The notes below the pieces were generated by a model. The model was given only the letters and a program-made list of their open reading frames with translations. It ran no database searches and was not told the origin of the DNA. From Mariprofundaceae bacterium (GTDB lineage Bacteria; Pseudomonadota; Zetaproteobacteria; Mariprofundales; Mariprofundaceae), in NCBI GenBank assembly GCA_015488125.1, contig WFOJ01000043.1:1-12042 (forward strand): a stretch of 12,042 nt of DNA, written 5' to 3'. Positions 6,112 to 12,042 of this stretch are shown here, piece by piece (position 1 is the first letter of the stretch; the number at the start of each line of letters is the position of its first letter). A program made the position numbers and the translations under genes.

Positions 6112-8202
6112 TCAGCCTTCCTCAGTCAGCGCCTTCATGGAAAGACTGATGCGGCCATTGCGACCAACCTCCAACACTTTAACACGCACTGTCTGACCTT
6201 CCTTGAGTACATCAGTGACTTTTTCCACGCGATGTTTGGCAATCTGGGAAATATGAACCAGACCATCTGTATTGCCCATGATGCGAACGAAAGCACCAAA
6301 GTCCATCAGCTTGACGACTTTTCCTTCGTAGATGGCACCGGGTTCGACTTCAGCGGTAATCTCTTCAACCATCTTGCGGGCAGCTTCGCCAGCTTCGGCG
6401 GTAATGGCGAATATTTTCACCGTGCCGTCATCGTCAATATCCACCTTAGCGCCGGTTTCTTCAACGATTCCCTTGATTACCTTGCCACCAGGGCCGATCA
6501 AATCACGGATTTTATCCTTGTTGATGCGCATGGTAATCATGCGTGGGGCATGGTCAGCCACACCATCGCGAGCCTCGGCAAGGCAGGCATTCATTTTCTC
6601 AAGAATATGCAAGCGACCGGCGCGAGCCTGTGCCAGCGCCTGTTGCATGATGTCGCGAGTCAGGCCACCAATTTTAATATCCAACTGAAAGGTGGTGATG
6701 CCATCCGCACTGCCTGCCACCTTGAAATCCATATCGCCAAGGTGATCTTCATCGCCCAGAATATCCGATAACACGGCATAGCCGTCATTTTCCAGAATCA
6801 GGCCCATGGCGATGCCAGCTACAGGTTTTTTCATCGGCACGCCGGCATCCATCAATGCCAGTGAAGAACCGCAGACAGAAGCCATGGAGGAAGAGCCATT
6901 AGATTCCGTGATTTCCGACACGACGCGAATAGCGTAGGAAAACTCATCCGCTGATGGCAGCATGGGTTCCACACCACGACGTGCCAGACGACCATGACCG
7001 ATTTCACGACGACCCGGTGAACCGATGCGACGAACCTCGCCCACGGAATAAGGCGGGAAATTGTAGTGCAACATGAAGCGCTGCTTGCTTACACCTTCCA
7101 GGCTCTCCTGAATCTGCATATCCTGATCCGTACCCAGGGTAACGGTTACCAGCGCCTGTGTTTCACCACGGGTGAACAAGGCGGAACCGTGGGTGCGAGG
7201 CAGTACACCAACCTGACAATCAATAGCCCGGATTTCTTCGGTTCGACGGCCATCAATACGCGGCTTACCCTCGATAATAGCACGGCGAACAACGCGCTTC
7301 TCCAACGCCTTCATGGCGGCAGTAACATCGTTCTGCGACCAGGATGCATCATCATCGCCGCAGAACTTCTCGTTGGCAGCCAGACGTAATGCTTCCAGCC
7401 TTGCCGCGCGCACCTGTTTATCGGTAATGGCATAAGCTTCGCGAACCTGTGCCTCAAATGCTGCATCCACGGCCTGCTGCACTTCATCAGTACCGGCAAT
7501 TTCGATGGCCATTTTTTCCTTACCAGCCTTGCGAACCAGCTCCTCAATGGCCTCAATCACAGGTTGATAGCCTTCCTGACCAAAAATCACGGCATCCAGC
7601 ATTTGTGATTCGGAGAGTTCCTGAGCCTCGGATTCCACCATCAGCACGGCATCACGAGTGCCAGCGACGATCAGATCCAGTTGCGAGTTTTCCATTTGCG
7701 CGTAAGTCGGATTGAGTACGAATTCACCATCAATCAGGCCAACACGGGAAGCGGCAATCACCTCACCAAAAGGAATATTGGAAATAGCCAGGGCAGCAGA
7801 GGCACCGTTAATGGCGACGACATCAGGGTTATGCTCTTCGTCGGCGGAGATCACCGTGGCCAGCACCTGCGTATCGTAGTAATAACCTTTGGGAAACAGC
7901 GGACGAATCGGACGGTCGATCAGACGGCTGGTCAGCGTTTCCTTTTCCGAAGGCCGACCCTCACGTTTCATGAAGCCGCCCAGGAAGCGGCCTGCGGCAT
8001 ATGTTTTTTCCTGGTAGTGAACGGTCAGTGGAAGAAAATCCACGCCTTGCAAGGGCTGCCTGGCTGCTGTTGCAGCAACGTGGACGATCACATCGCCAAG
8101 ACGAGCGAGTACCGAGCCACCGGCCTGTCGGGCGATGCGCCCTGTTTCCAGGCTGAATGTGCGACCACCGACGGTCGCTTGACTGGTTTGAATATCAAAC
8201 AT
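6112..8202 (-). CDS. pnp: Polyribonucleotide nucleotidyltransferase (PNPase)
   Basis: PNPase degrades mRNA 3' to 5' by phosphorolysis and is a core part of the degradosome. The 696-aa product has two RNase PH domains, the second with HYNFPPYSVGE, GRREIGHGRLARR, ESNGSSSMASVCGSSLAL and LGDEDHLGDMDFK, which carries the catalytic Asp pair. An all-helical linker lies between them. A KH domain starts near 554 with IGPGGK at about 569-574, and an S1 domain fills 623-696. Length is close to the 711 aa of E. coli, with a shorter C-terminal tail. The ATG follows AGAAGG by 6 nt. The rpsO-pnp order is conserved in many Pseudomonadota. The leader holds a small GACGT/ACGTC hairpin close to the ribosome site, in the position where E. 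coli pnp is autoregulated; this one is not proven. Confidence 0.98.
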   Translation of the reverse strand: MFDIQTSQATVGGRTFSLETGRIARQAGGSVLARLGDVIVHVAATAARQPLQGVDFLPLTVHYQEKTYAAGRFLGGFMKREGRPSEKETLTSRLIDRPIRPLFPKGYYYDTQVLATVISADEEHNPDVVAINGASAALAISNIPFGEVIAASRVGLIDGEFVLNPTYAQMENSQLDLIVAGTRDAVLMVESEAQELSESQMLDAVIFGQEGYQPVIEAIEELVRKAGKEKMAIEIAGTDEVQQAVDAAFEAQVREAYAITDKQVRAARLEALRLAANEKFCGDDDASWSQNDVTAAMKALEKRVVRRAIIEGKPRIDGRRTEEIRAIDCQVGVLPRTHGSALFTRGETQALVTVTLGTDQDMQIQESLEGVSKQRFMLHYNFPPYSVGEVRRIGSPGRREIGHGRLARRGVEPMLPSADEFSYAIRVVSEITESNGSSSMASVCGSSLALMDAGVPMKKPVAGIAMGLILENDGYAVLSDILGDEDHLGDMDFKVAGSADGITTFQLDIKIGGLTRDIMQQALAQARAGRLHILEKMNACLAEARDGVADHAPRMITMRINKDKIRDLIGPGGKVIKGIVEETGAKVDIDDDGTVKIFAITAEAGEAARKMVEEITAEVEPGAIYEGKVVKLMDFGAFVRIMGNTDGLVHISQIAKHRVEKVTDVLKEGQTVRVKVLEVGRNGRISLSMKALTEEG

Positions 8203-8503
8203 GTTAAACCTTCTGACGTTTATCAGGACGTCTCCCTGTTATCTTTGTAGTGGAGGAGAAAAAGTATCCGCTGATCACCGTGTTCCGTTTGCCCCCAGGC
8301 GCCGGACATTAACCAACCAAGGGATGAGCGAAGAAAACAAAAAGAGCGGCCACAGGGGCCGCTCTTTTTCTGCGTGTGCATTGCCGCAAGCATACATGTA
8401 AAACTTCGCAAGTTCGGATACACCGCAGGGCGAGTCAATAACGCCTTAACAAGAAATACGGCCCATGGCCTGAAAGCCACGGAACACGGGTCAAACAGCC
8501 CTT
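8203..8503 (-). other. rpsO-pnp intergenic region
   Basis: This 301-bp gap holds the bidirectional terminator at 8339-8369, a short AACTT/AAGTT palindrome at 8402-8414 and, near the pnp start, a possible hairpin GACGT (8232-8228) / ACGTC (8219-8215) with an 8-nt loop. I see no convincing promoter and no gene in it. pnp must be transcribed from a weak promoter here or by readthrough from rpsO. Confidence 0.5.
8339..8369 (-). terminator. Bidirectional terminator between rpsO and pnp
   Basis: GAGCGGCC (8344-8351), loop ACAGG, GGCCGCTC (8357-8364) is a perfect stem extended by A5/T5 flanks, so both strands end in a T-tract. On the minus strand it follows rpsO by 135 nt and would end or attenuate that transcript ahead of pnp. 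Confidence 0.88.
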
Positions 8504-8773
8504 CTAGCGACGCAAACCAAGGCGCTCAATCAGCGTGCGATAGCGCCCAAAATCCTTTTCCTTAAGGTACTTAAGTAGATTGCGACGACGGCCAACCATT
8601 TTCAGCAAACCACGGCGGGAATGGTGATCCTTGTGATTGGCCTTGAAGTGATCGGTCAGGCCATTGATGCGCGCTGTCAACAGAGCCACCTGAACTTCGG
8701 GAGAGCCAGTGTCACCCTTATGGGTAGCGTACTCTTCAATAATCTTGTTTTTTTCTTCCACAGCCAGAGACAT
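8504..8773 (-). CDS. rpsO: 30S ribosomal protein S15
   Basis: S15 binds the central domain of 16S rRNA early in 30S assembly. The 89-aa product has the usual length and the conserved text DTGSPEVQVALLTARI, H-x-KDHHSRRGLL and RRNLLKYL, which holds the rRNA-binding residues. The ATG at 8773 fits the family start MSLAVEEK and follows AAGGA (8783-8779) by 5 nt. The frame stays open upstream to an ATG at 8824 that has its own GGAGG 3 nt away; that would add 17 residues not found in S15. A hairpin between the two ATGs could be part of an S15 autoregulatory leader. It is the first gene of the minus-strand block, with tlpA diverging on the other side. Confidence 0.97.
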   Translation of the reverse strand: MSLAVEEKNKIIEEYATHKGDTGSPEVQVALLTARINGLTDHFKANHKDHHSRRGLLKMVGRRRNLLKYLKEKDFGRYRTLIERLGLRR

Positions 8774-8805
8774 GAACGTCCTTACCTCAATATTAAATCT
8801 TATCC

Positions 8806-8822
8806 GTTTCGGGCGGCGAAAC
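8806..8822 (-). promoter_or_regulatory. Hairpin in rpsO leader, possible S15 autoregulatory element
   Basis: On the minus strand GTTTCG (8822-8817), loop CCGCC, CGAAAC (8811-8806) forms a perfect 6-bp stem 32 nt before the rpsO ATG. E. coli rpsO is autoregulated through a leader pseudoknot, but this sequence is not visibly the same structure, so the role is inferred from position alone. Confidence 0.35.
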
Positions 8823-9052
8823 ATAGTCCTCCGTCAGAATTATGCAAGCAAATTCGAAACGTTTTGGTCCCCTCCCACTAAAACAGGTGGTTGTACCTTA
8901 GCGCCACCGTGAATCCACCCAATGACAGAAAACGAGTTTATGTGTTCAGCCGTTTTATTCTCTCTTACAGCGCCAACACTACCCACGGATTCAATTCCTG
9001 GTAACATTGAATCGCATTTCGCATCAGAAAAGTTGCCAACCCGAAACAAGTG

Positions 9053-9068
9053 ACACAGGGTTCTGTGT
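9053..9068 (+). promoter_or_regulatory. Inverted repeat upstream of the tlpA-like gene
   Basis: ACACAG, four bases, CTGTGT is a perfect 6-bp inverted repeat 41 bp before the ATG. It could be an operator half-site pair or a leader hairpin; no known regulator motif is recognised. Confidence 0.25.
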
Positions 9069-9109
9069 ACGAAATTTCACACTGAAAAAACAACAGGAGA
9101 ACACAAAAC

Positions 9110-9679
9110 ATGATTGTACGATGGATCGTCGTCATTGCACTGGCAGGCGGGTTGCTTGCTTTTGCCTTTTGGCAATTACCTGAGGCAACAAGGCCTCTCG
9201 CCAAGGGTGATAAGGCTGTGAGTTTGTCGCTGCCTGATTTAACGGGAGAATACCAAAGTCTTCCGGCAGGCGAAGTCACCCTGTTGCATTTCTGGGCTAC
9301 GTGGTGCGCCCCCTGTCGGGCAGAAGTACCCTCACTGGTGAAATTGTATGAAGAAATGCAGGGCAAGGGGCTGAAAATACTCGCCGCCTCCACTGATCAG
9401 AATATCAATGATGTGCGTCAATTCGTGCGCCAGTACCATATGCGTTTTCCGGTGGTGCTGGACAGCGATATGGCTGTTGCCAACCGCTATGGTGTCACCG
9501 GCTTTCCTGAGACCTATATTATTGATCGCCAGGGTGTGATTCAGGCGCATATTATTGGTCCTGCTCCCTGGCAGGACAAAGGCCTGCGTCAGCGTTTGCA
9601 GGCTTTGCTTGATCAGCCTGCTCCGGCTACACCAAAAACAATGCATAGCACCGCAGATGTCAAACAGCCCGGTGCCTGA
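9110..9679 (+). CDS. TlpA/ResA/CcmG-like membrane-anchored thiol:disulfide oxidoreductase
   Basis: The 189-aa product has an N-terminal anchor or uncleaved signal (about 4-21) and a periplasmic thioredoxin-fold domain at 33-170. The active site is WCAPC with C66 and C69, and the cis-proline loop is GFPETY (P133). These are the features of the TlpA/ResA/CcmG group, which reduces disulfides in cytochrome c apoproteins or other envelope proteins. No cytochrome maturation gene is nearby, so the target is open. The ATG follows AGGAG (9095-9099) by 10 nt. The C-terminal 20 residues are Pro/Ala/Thr-rich and polar, beyond the usual domain end; their coding DNA overlaps the ligA start by 23 bp, which may explain the tail. 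Confidence 0.9.
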   Translation: MIVRWIVVIALAGGLLAFAFWQLPEATRPLAKGDKAVSLSLPDLTGEYQSLPAGEVTLLHFWATWCAPCRAEVPSLVKLYEEMQGKGLKILAASTDQNINDVRQFVRQYHMRFPVVLDSDMAVANRYGVTGFPETYIIDRQGVIQAHIIGPAPWQDKGLRQRLQALLDQPAPATPKTMHSTADVKQPGA

Positions 9680-11672
9680 GTCCGTCAATACAGAAACCCG
9701 CATCCGCCAGCTGCGTCAGTTGCTACGTGCCTGCAATTATGATTACTATGTACTGGACGCGCCGCGCATTTCCGATGCTGAATATGATGCACTGCTGCGC
9801 GAACTGAGCGAACTGGAGCAAGCCAGCGGCCTGCCAATACCTGCGGACTCACCCACACAAAGCGTCGGCGCGCCGCCTTCTCCGGCATTTGCCACAGTAA
9901 GGCATGGTATGCCCATGCTGTCGCTGGCCAATGCCTTCAGTGTTGAAGAAATGCGGGCTTTTGTTGATCGTTCCGGCAATGCCTCTGAGGCCATCATTGC
10001 TGAACCCAAGATTGATGGCCTGGCCGTCAATCTGCGCTATATCAATGGCCTGCTGGTACAGGCCGCCACACGCGGTGACGGTCGGCAAGGCGAGGATATT
10101 ACCCACAATGTCCGCACCATTGCCGATATTCCGGCGCGCCTGAATGATGATCATCTGCCAGCAGAGCTGGAAGTGCGCGGTGAAGTGTATATGCCGCTGG
10201 CAACACTGAAAAAACTGAATGCTGAACGTGCCGCCAGCGGTGAAAAACCACTGGCCAACCCGCGCAATGCCGCTGCCGGCTCATTGCGTCAGCTGGATGC
10301 CGGCATCACGGCAAAACGGAAGTTGCGTTTTTTTGCTTATGGGGTCGGCCTCGGTGGAGAAGCACTGGCAACATCCCAGTCTGCGCTGCTGGAACGGTTA
10401 CGAAGACTGGGCTTTGCCATTCAGGATTATGCCTTGTTGACAGATATGGTCGCCATTGAAGCGCATTATCAGGATATGCTGACCAGACGCGAACAGTTAC
10501 CCTACGAAATCGACGGCATCGTGTTCAAATTCAATGATTTTGCCACACAACGAAGAATGGGAGAAATTGCCCGTAGCCCGCGCTGGGCGATTGCCTGGAA
10601 GTTTCCGGCAATGGAAGTTAGTACCCTGCTGCGTGATATTCACTGGCAAGTGGGGCGCACCGGCGTGATTACGCCTGTTGCTGTGCTGGAACCCGTGCAT
10701 ATTGGTGGCGTACAGGTCAGCCGTGCCACCTTACATAATATTGACGAGATCCATCGCAAAGATGTGCGTCCCGGCGATCGTGTGCTGGTGCGTCGGGCTG
10801 GCGATGTTATTCCCGAAGTGGTGGCAGCGCTGGTTGATCCACAGGTCAGACGAGCGCCAGCCGTCAAACCACCGACGCATTGCCCTGTCTGCGGCGCTGC
10901 CGTGGTACGGGAAGAAGATGAAGCGGCCATTCGTTGTCCCGCCGGCATCCGCTGCCCGGCGCAATTGCTGGAAGGTCTGCGTCATTTCGTCTCACGAGGC
11001 GCCATGGATATTGACGGTCTGGGAGAAAAAATGCTGGCTCGTCTGATTGAACTACAACTGGTGCGCACCCCCGACGATCTTTATACCCTGAACTGGCACG
11101 AGGCATTGCGCGGGCAGGCCGGCCTGGGTGAAAAAAGCATCCGTAATTTGCAACAGGCCGTGGAAGCCAGCCGTCAACGGCCATTGTCGCAACTATTGTT
11201 TGCCCTGGGGATTCGGCACGTCGGTCAACAAACGGCGCGAATGCTGGCAGCGCATTTTGGCAGCATTGAAAAGCTGAAGGATGCCAGCGAAGACGAATTG
11301 CAGGCACTGCCGGATATCGGTCCCGAAGTCAGCCGCAGCCTGCGTGCTTTTTTTACCGATGAACAGCAGCAAGCCTGGCTTCAGCGCCTGCTGGCGCAAT
11401 TGGAGATACCAAAAAGCGGCGCAGCAACGACCGTTGATACACACCCGCTATGTGGAAAAACCGTGGTTCTAACCGGTAGTTTCAGCCATATATCGCGTCA
11501 GCAGGCCAGCGAGGCCTTGCGTCAGCGCGGAGTCAGAGTCACCACTTCTGTATCAAAAAACACCGATGTGTTAATCGCCGGTGAAAAAGCTGGCAGCAAG
11601 CTTGACAAAGCCCGCAGTCTGGGCATCAAGATTGCCGATGAAACAGCATTGATGCAATGGCTGACGCAATGA
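9657..11672 (+). CDS. ligA: NAD-dependent DNA ligase
   Basis: LigA seals nicks in replication and repair using NAD+. The 671-aa product has the same length as E. coli LigA. The order of parts is complete: domain Ia with NYDYYVLDAP (27-36), the adenylation site KIDG with catalytic K118, AATRGDGRQGED (136-147), the OB fold around 325-400, a zinc finger with C409, C412, C427 and C433, helix-hairpin-helix repeats at about 440-585, and a BRCT domain at 598-671 with the GKTVVLTG strand and the final Trp (W668). ATG 9657 is chosen because it gives the family N-terminus; the frame is open further up to 9555 inside tlpA. There is no clear ribosome site, so translation is probably coupled to the upstream gene. 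ZipA, a common upstream neighbour of ligA in gammaproteobacteria, is not here. Confidence 0.97.
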   Translation: MSNSPVPESVNTETRIRQLRQLLRACNYDYYVLDAPRISDAEYDALLRELSELEQASGLPIPADSPTQSVGAPPSPAFATVRHGMPMLSLANAFSVEEMRAFVDRSGNASEAIIAEPKIDGLAVNLRYINGLLVQAATRGDGRQGEDITHNVRTIADIPARLNDDHLPAELEVRGEVYMPLATLKKLNAERAASGEKPLANPRNAAAGSLRQLDAGITAKRKLRFFAYGVGLGGEALATSQSALLERLRRLGFAIQDYALLTDMVAIEAHYQDMLTRREQLPYEIDGIVFKFNDFATQRRMGEIARSPRWAIAWKFPAMEVSTLLRDIHWQVGRTGVITPVAVLEPVHIGGVQVSRATLHNIDEIHRKDVRPGDRVLVRRAGDVIPEVVAALVDPQVRRAPAVKPPTHCPVCGAAVVREEDEAAIRCPAGIRCPAQLLEGLRHFVSRGAMDIDGLGEKMLARLIELQLVRTPDDLYTLNWHEALRGQAGLGEKSIRNLQQAVEASRQRPLSQLLFALGIRHVGQQTARMLAAHFGSIEKLKDASEDELQALPDIGPEVSRSLRAFFTDEQQQAWLQRLLAQLEIPKSGAATTVDTHPLCGKTVVLTGSFSHISRQQASEALRQRGVRVTTSVSKNTDVLIAGEKAGSKLDKARSLGIKIADETALMQWLTQ

Positions 11673-11713
11673 AAGCAATGGCGCGCCAAACATGTTCACC
11701 GCGCTAATAATGG

Positions 11714-11729
11714 TTGTACATGTGTACAA
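11714..11729 (+). promoter_or_regulatory. Operator-like palindrome upstream of the SixA-like gene
   Basis: TTGTACA (11714-11720), TG, TGTACAA (11723-11729) is a perfect 7-bp inverted repeat with a 2-bp centre, 21 bp before the start codon. The shape suits a dimeric repressor (GntR- or TetR-type half-sites such as TTGTAC). The regulator is not in the window. Confidence 0.4.
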
Positions 11730-11750
11730 AAGTGAGTCCAGGAGGCTGTA

Positions 11751-12042
11751 ATGAAAACACTGATATTGATCCGTCATGCCAAATCCGACTGGGGTACGCC
11801 GGGGCAGGCTGATCGCCAGCGGCCATTGAATATGCGCGGCAGACATGACGCGTCACGCATGGCTGATGTCTTATTGCAGCGGCAGTGGATCCCTGATTTG
11901 TGGTTATGCAGCAGTGCTGTGCGCGCCGAGGAAACAACCATGCGAATGGCCGAACGCATGGCGTTGCCATGGTCGAAAATCAAGGCATTGGATGAACTGT
12001 ATCTGGCTTCATCAGCCACCTTGCTGGAGCAGATTGCGATCA
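11751..12042 (+). CDS. SixA-like histidine phosphatase, N-terminal part (partial)
   Basis: The frame is open from ATG 11751 to the window edge and gives 97 residues. AGGAGG (11740-11745) lies 5 nt upstream. The start, LILIRHAKSDW, holds the RHxK motif of the histidine phosphatase (phosphoglycerate mutase-like) superfamily with catalytic H9, and RPLNMRGRHDA (25-35) plus CSSAVRAEET (53-62) are typical of the SixA branch, including the RAxET arginine loop. SixA in E. coli removes phosphate from phosphohistidine of phosphotransfer proteins; in other bacteria relatives act on small metabolites. The second half with the later catalytic His is outside the window. It follows ligA by 78 bp with no terminator between them, but the palindrome before it suggests its own control. 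Confidence 0.9.
   Translation, partial: MKTLILIRHAKSDWGTPGQADRQRPLNMRGRHDASRMADVLLQRQWIPDLWLCSSAVRAEETTMRMAERMALPWSKIKALDELYLASSATLLEQIAI

Larger units (their letters stand above)
8774..9109. other. Divergent intergenic region between rpsO and the tlpA-like gene
   Basis: This 336-bp gap must hold the promoters of both flanking genes. Visible items are the rpsO leader hairpin (8806-8822), a CATAAT -10-like hexamer on the minus strand near 8840 without a clear -35, a palindrome AAACGTTT at 8857-8864, GGTGG/CCACC inverted repeats around 8886-8918, and ACACAG/CTGTGT at 9053-9068. Reading frames crossing it have no ribosome site and look non-coding. Confidence 0.5.

Noticed and set aside
6232..6771. 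179-aa plus-strand frame opposite pnp
   Set aside because: It lies wholly inside a clear, complete pnp gene on the other strand and has no recognisable domain.
7681..8250. 189-aa plus-strand frame opposite the pnp 5' end
   Set aside because: It is a shadow of pnp codon structure, with no ribosome site and no known motif.
8881..8920. GGTGG/CCACC repeats as a terminator or tRNA fragment
   Set aside because: The loop is long, the T-run is short and no tRNA cloverleaf can be built.
8840..9049. 69-aa minus-strand frame in the rpsO upstream gap
   Set aside because: TTG start without a ribosome site and no family resemblance; more likely leader and promoter DNA.
9555..9656. N-terminal extension of LigA inside tlpA
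   Set aside because: The residues do not resemble any ligase; ATG 9657 gives the exact family start and 671-aa length.

Overview
The window looks like ordinary chromosomal DNA of a Gram-negative bacterium of the phylum Pseudomonadota. The support is the rpsO-pnp and accD-folC neighbourhoods, a proton-translocating transhydrogenase beta subunit, an NAD-dependent DNA ligase with the four domains and length of the E. coli enzyme, strong AGGAGG-type ribosome binding sites and a perfect CRP-type palindrome. Gammaproteobacteria or a nearby class such as Zetaproteobacteria both fit; the sequence alone does not decide. No mobile element, phage gene, CRISPR array, tRNA or rRNA is visible.

Left part, plus strand: the 3' end of pntB (1-218); a leader with a consensus CRP box and a matching -10 element; an unrecognised exported protein of 198 aa made of Ser/Asp/Lys repeats, a run of eight Thr and six Cys (394-990), closed by a strong terminator; then a SulP anion transporter with a STAS domain (1224-2756).

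Middle, minus strand, read from right to left: rpsO (8773-8504), a bidirectional terminator, pnp (8202-6112), a terminator, then a tight cluster accD - folC - small exported cupredoxin-like protein - TVP38/TMEM64 membrane protein (5937-2701). The last two genes share an ATGA overlap. folC seems to lack a normal start codon and may begin at a CTG that overlaps the accD stop. The last gene of the cluster runs 56 bp into the 3' end of the SulP gene, so the two are convergent and antisense.

Right part, plus strand: a TlpA-like membrane-anchored thioredoxin (9110-9679) overlapping ligA (9657-11672) by 23 bp, then the start of a SixA-like histidine phosphatase (11751 to the window edge), preceded by a clean operator-like palindrome.

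Most genes are housekeeping: mRNA decay and translation (pnp, rpsO), fatty acid synthesis (accD), folate (folC), DNA joining (ligA) and redox balance (pntB). The parts worth a second look are the CRP-linked low-complexity exported protein, the coupled cupredoxin-like/TVP38 pair at the end of the accD-folC cluster, and the folC start. I see no clear new multi-gene defence or mobile system.
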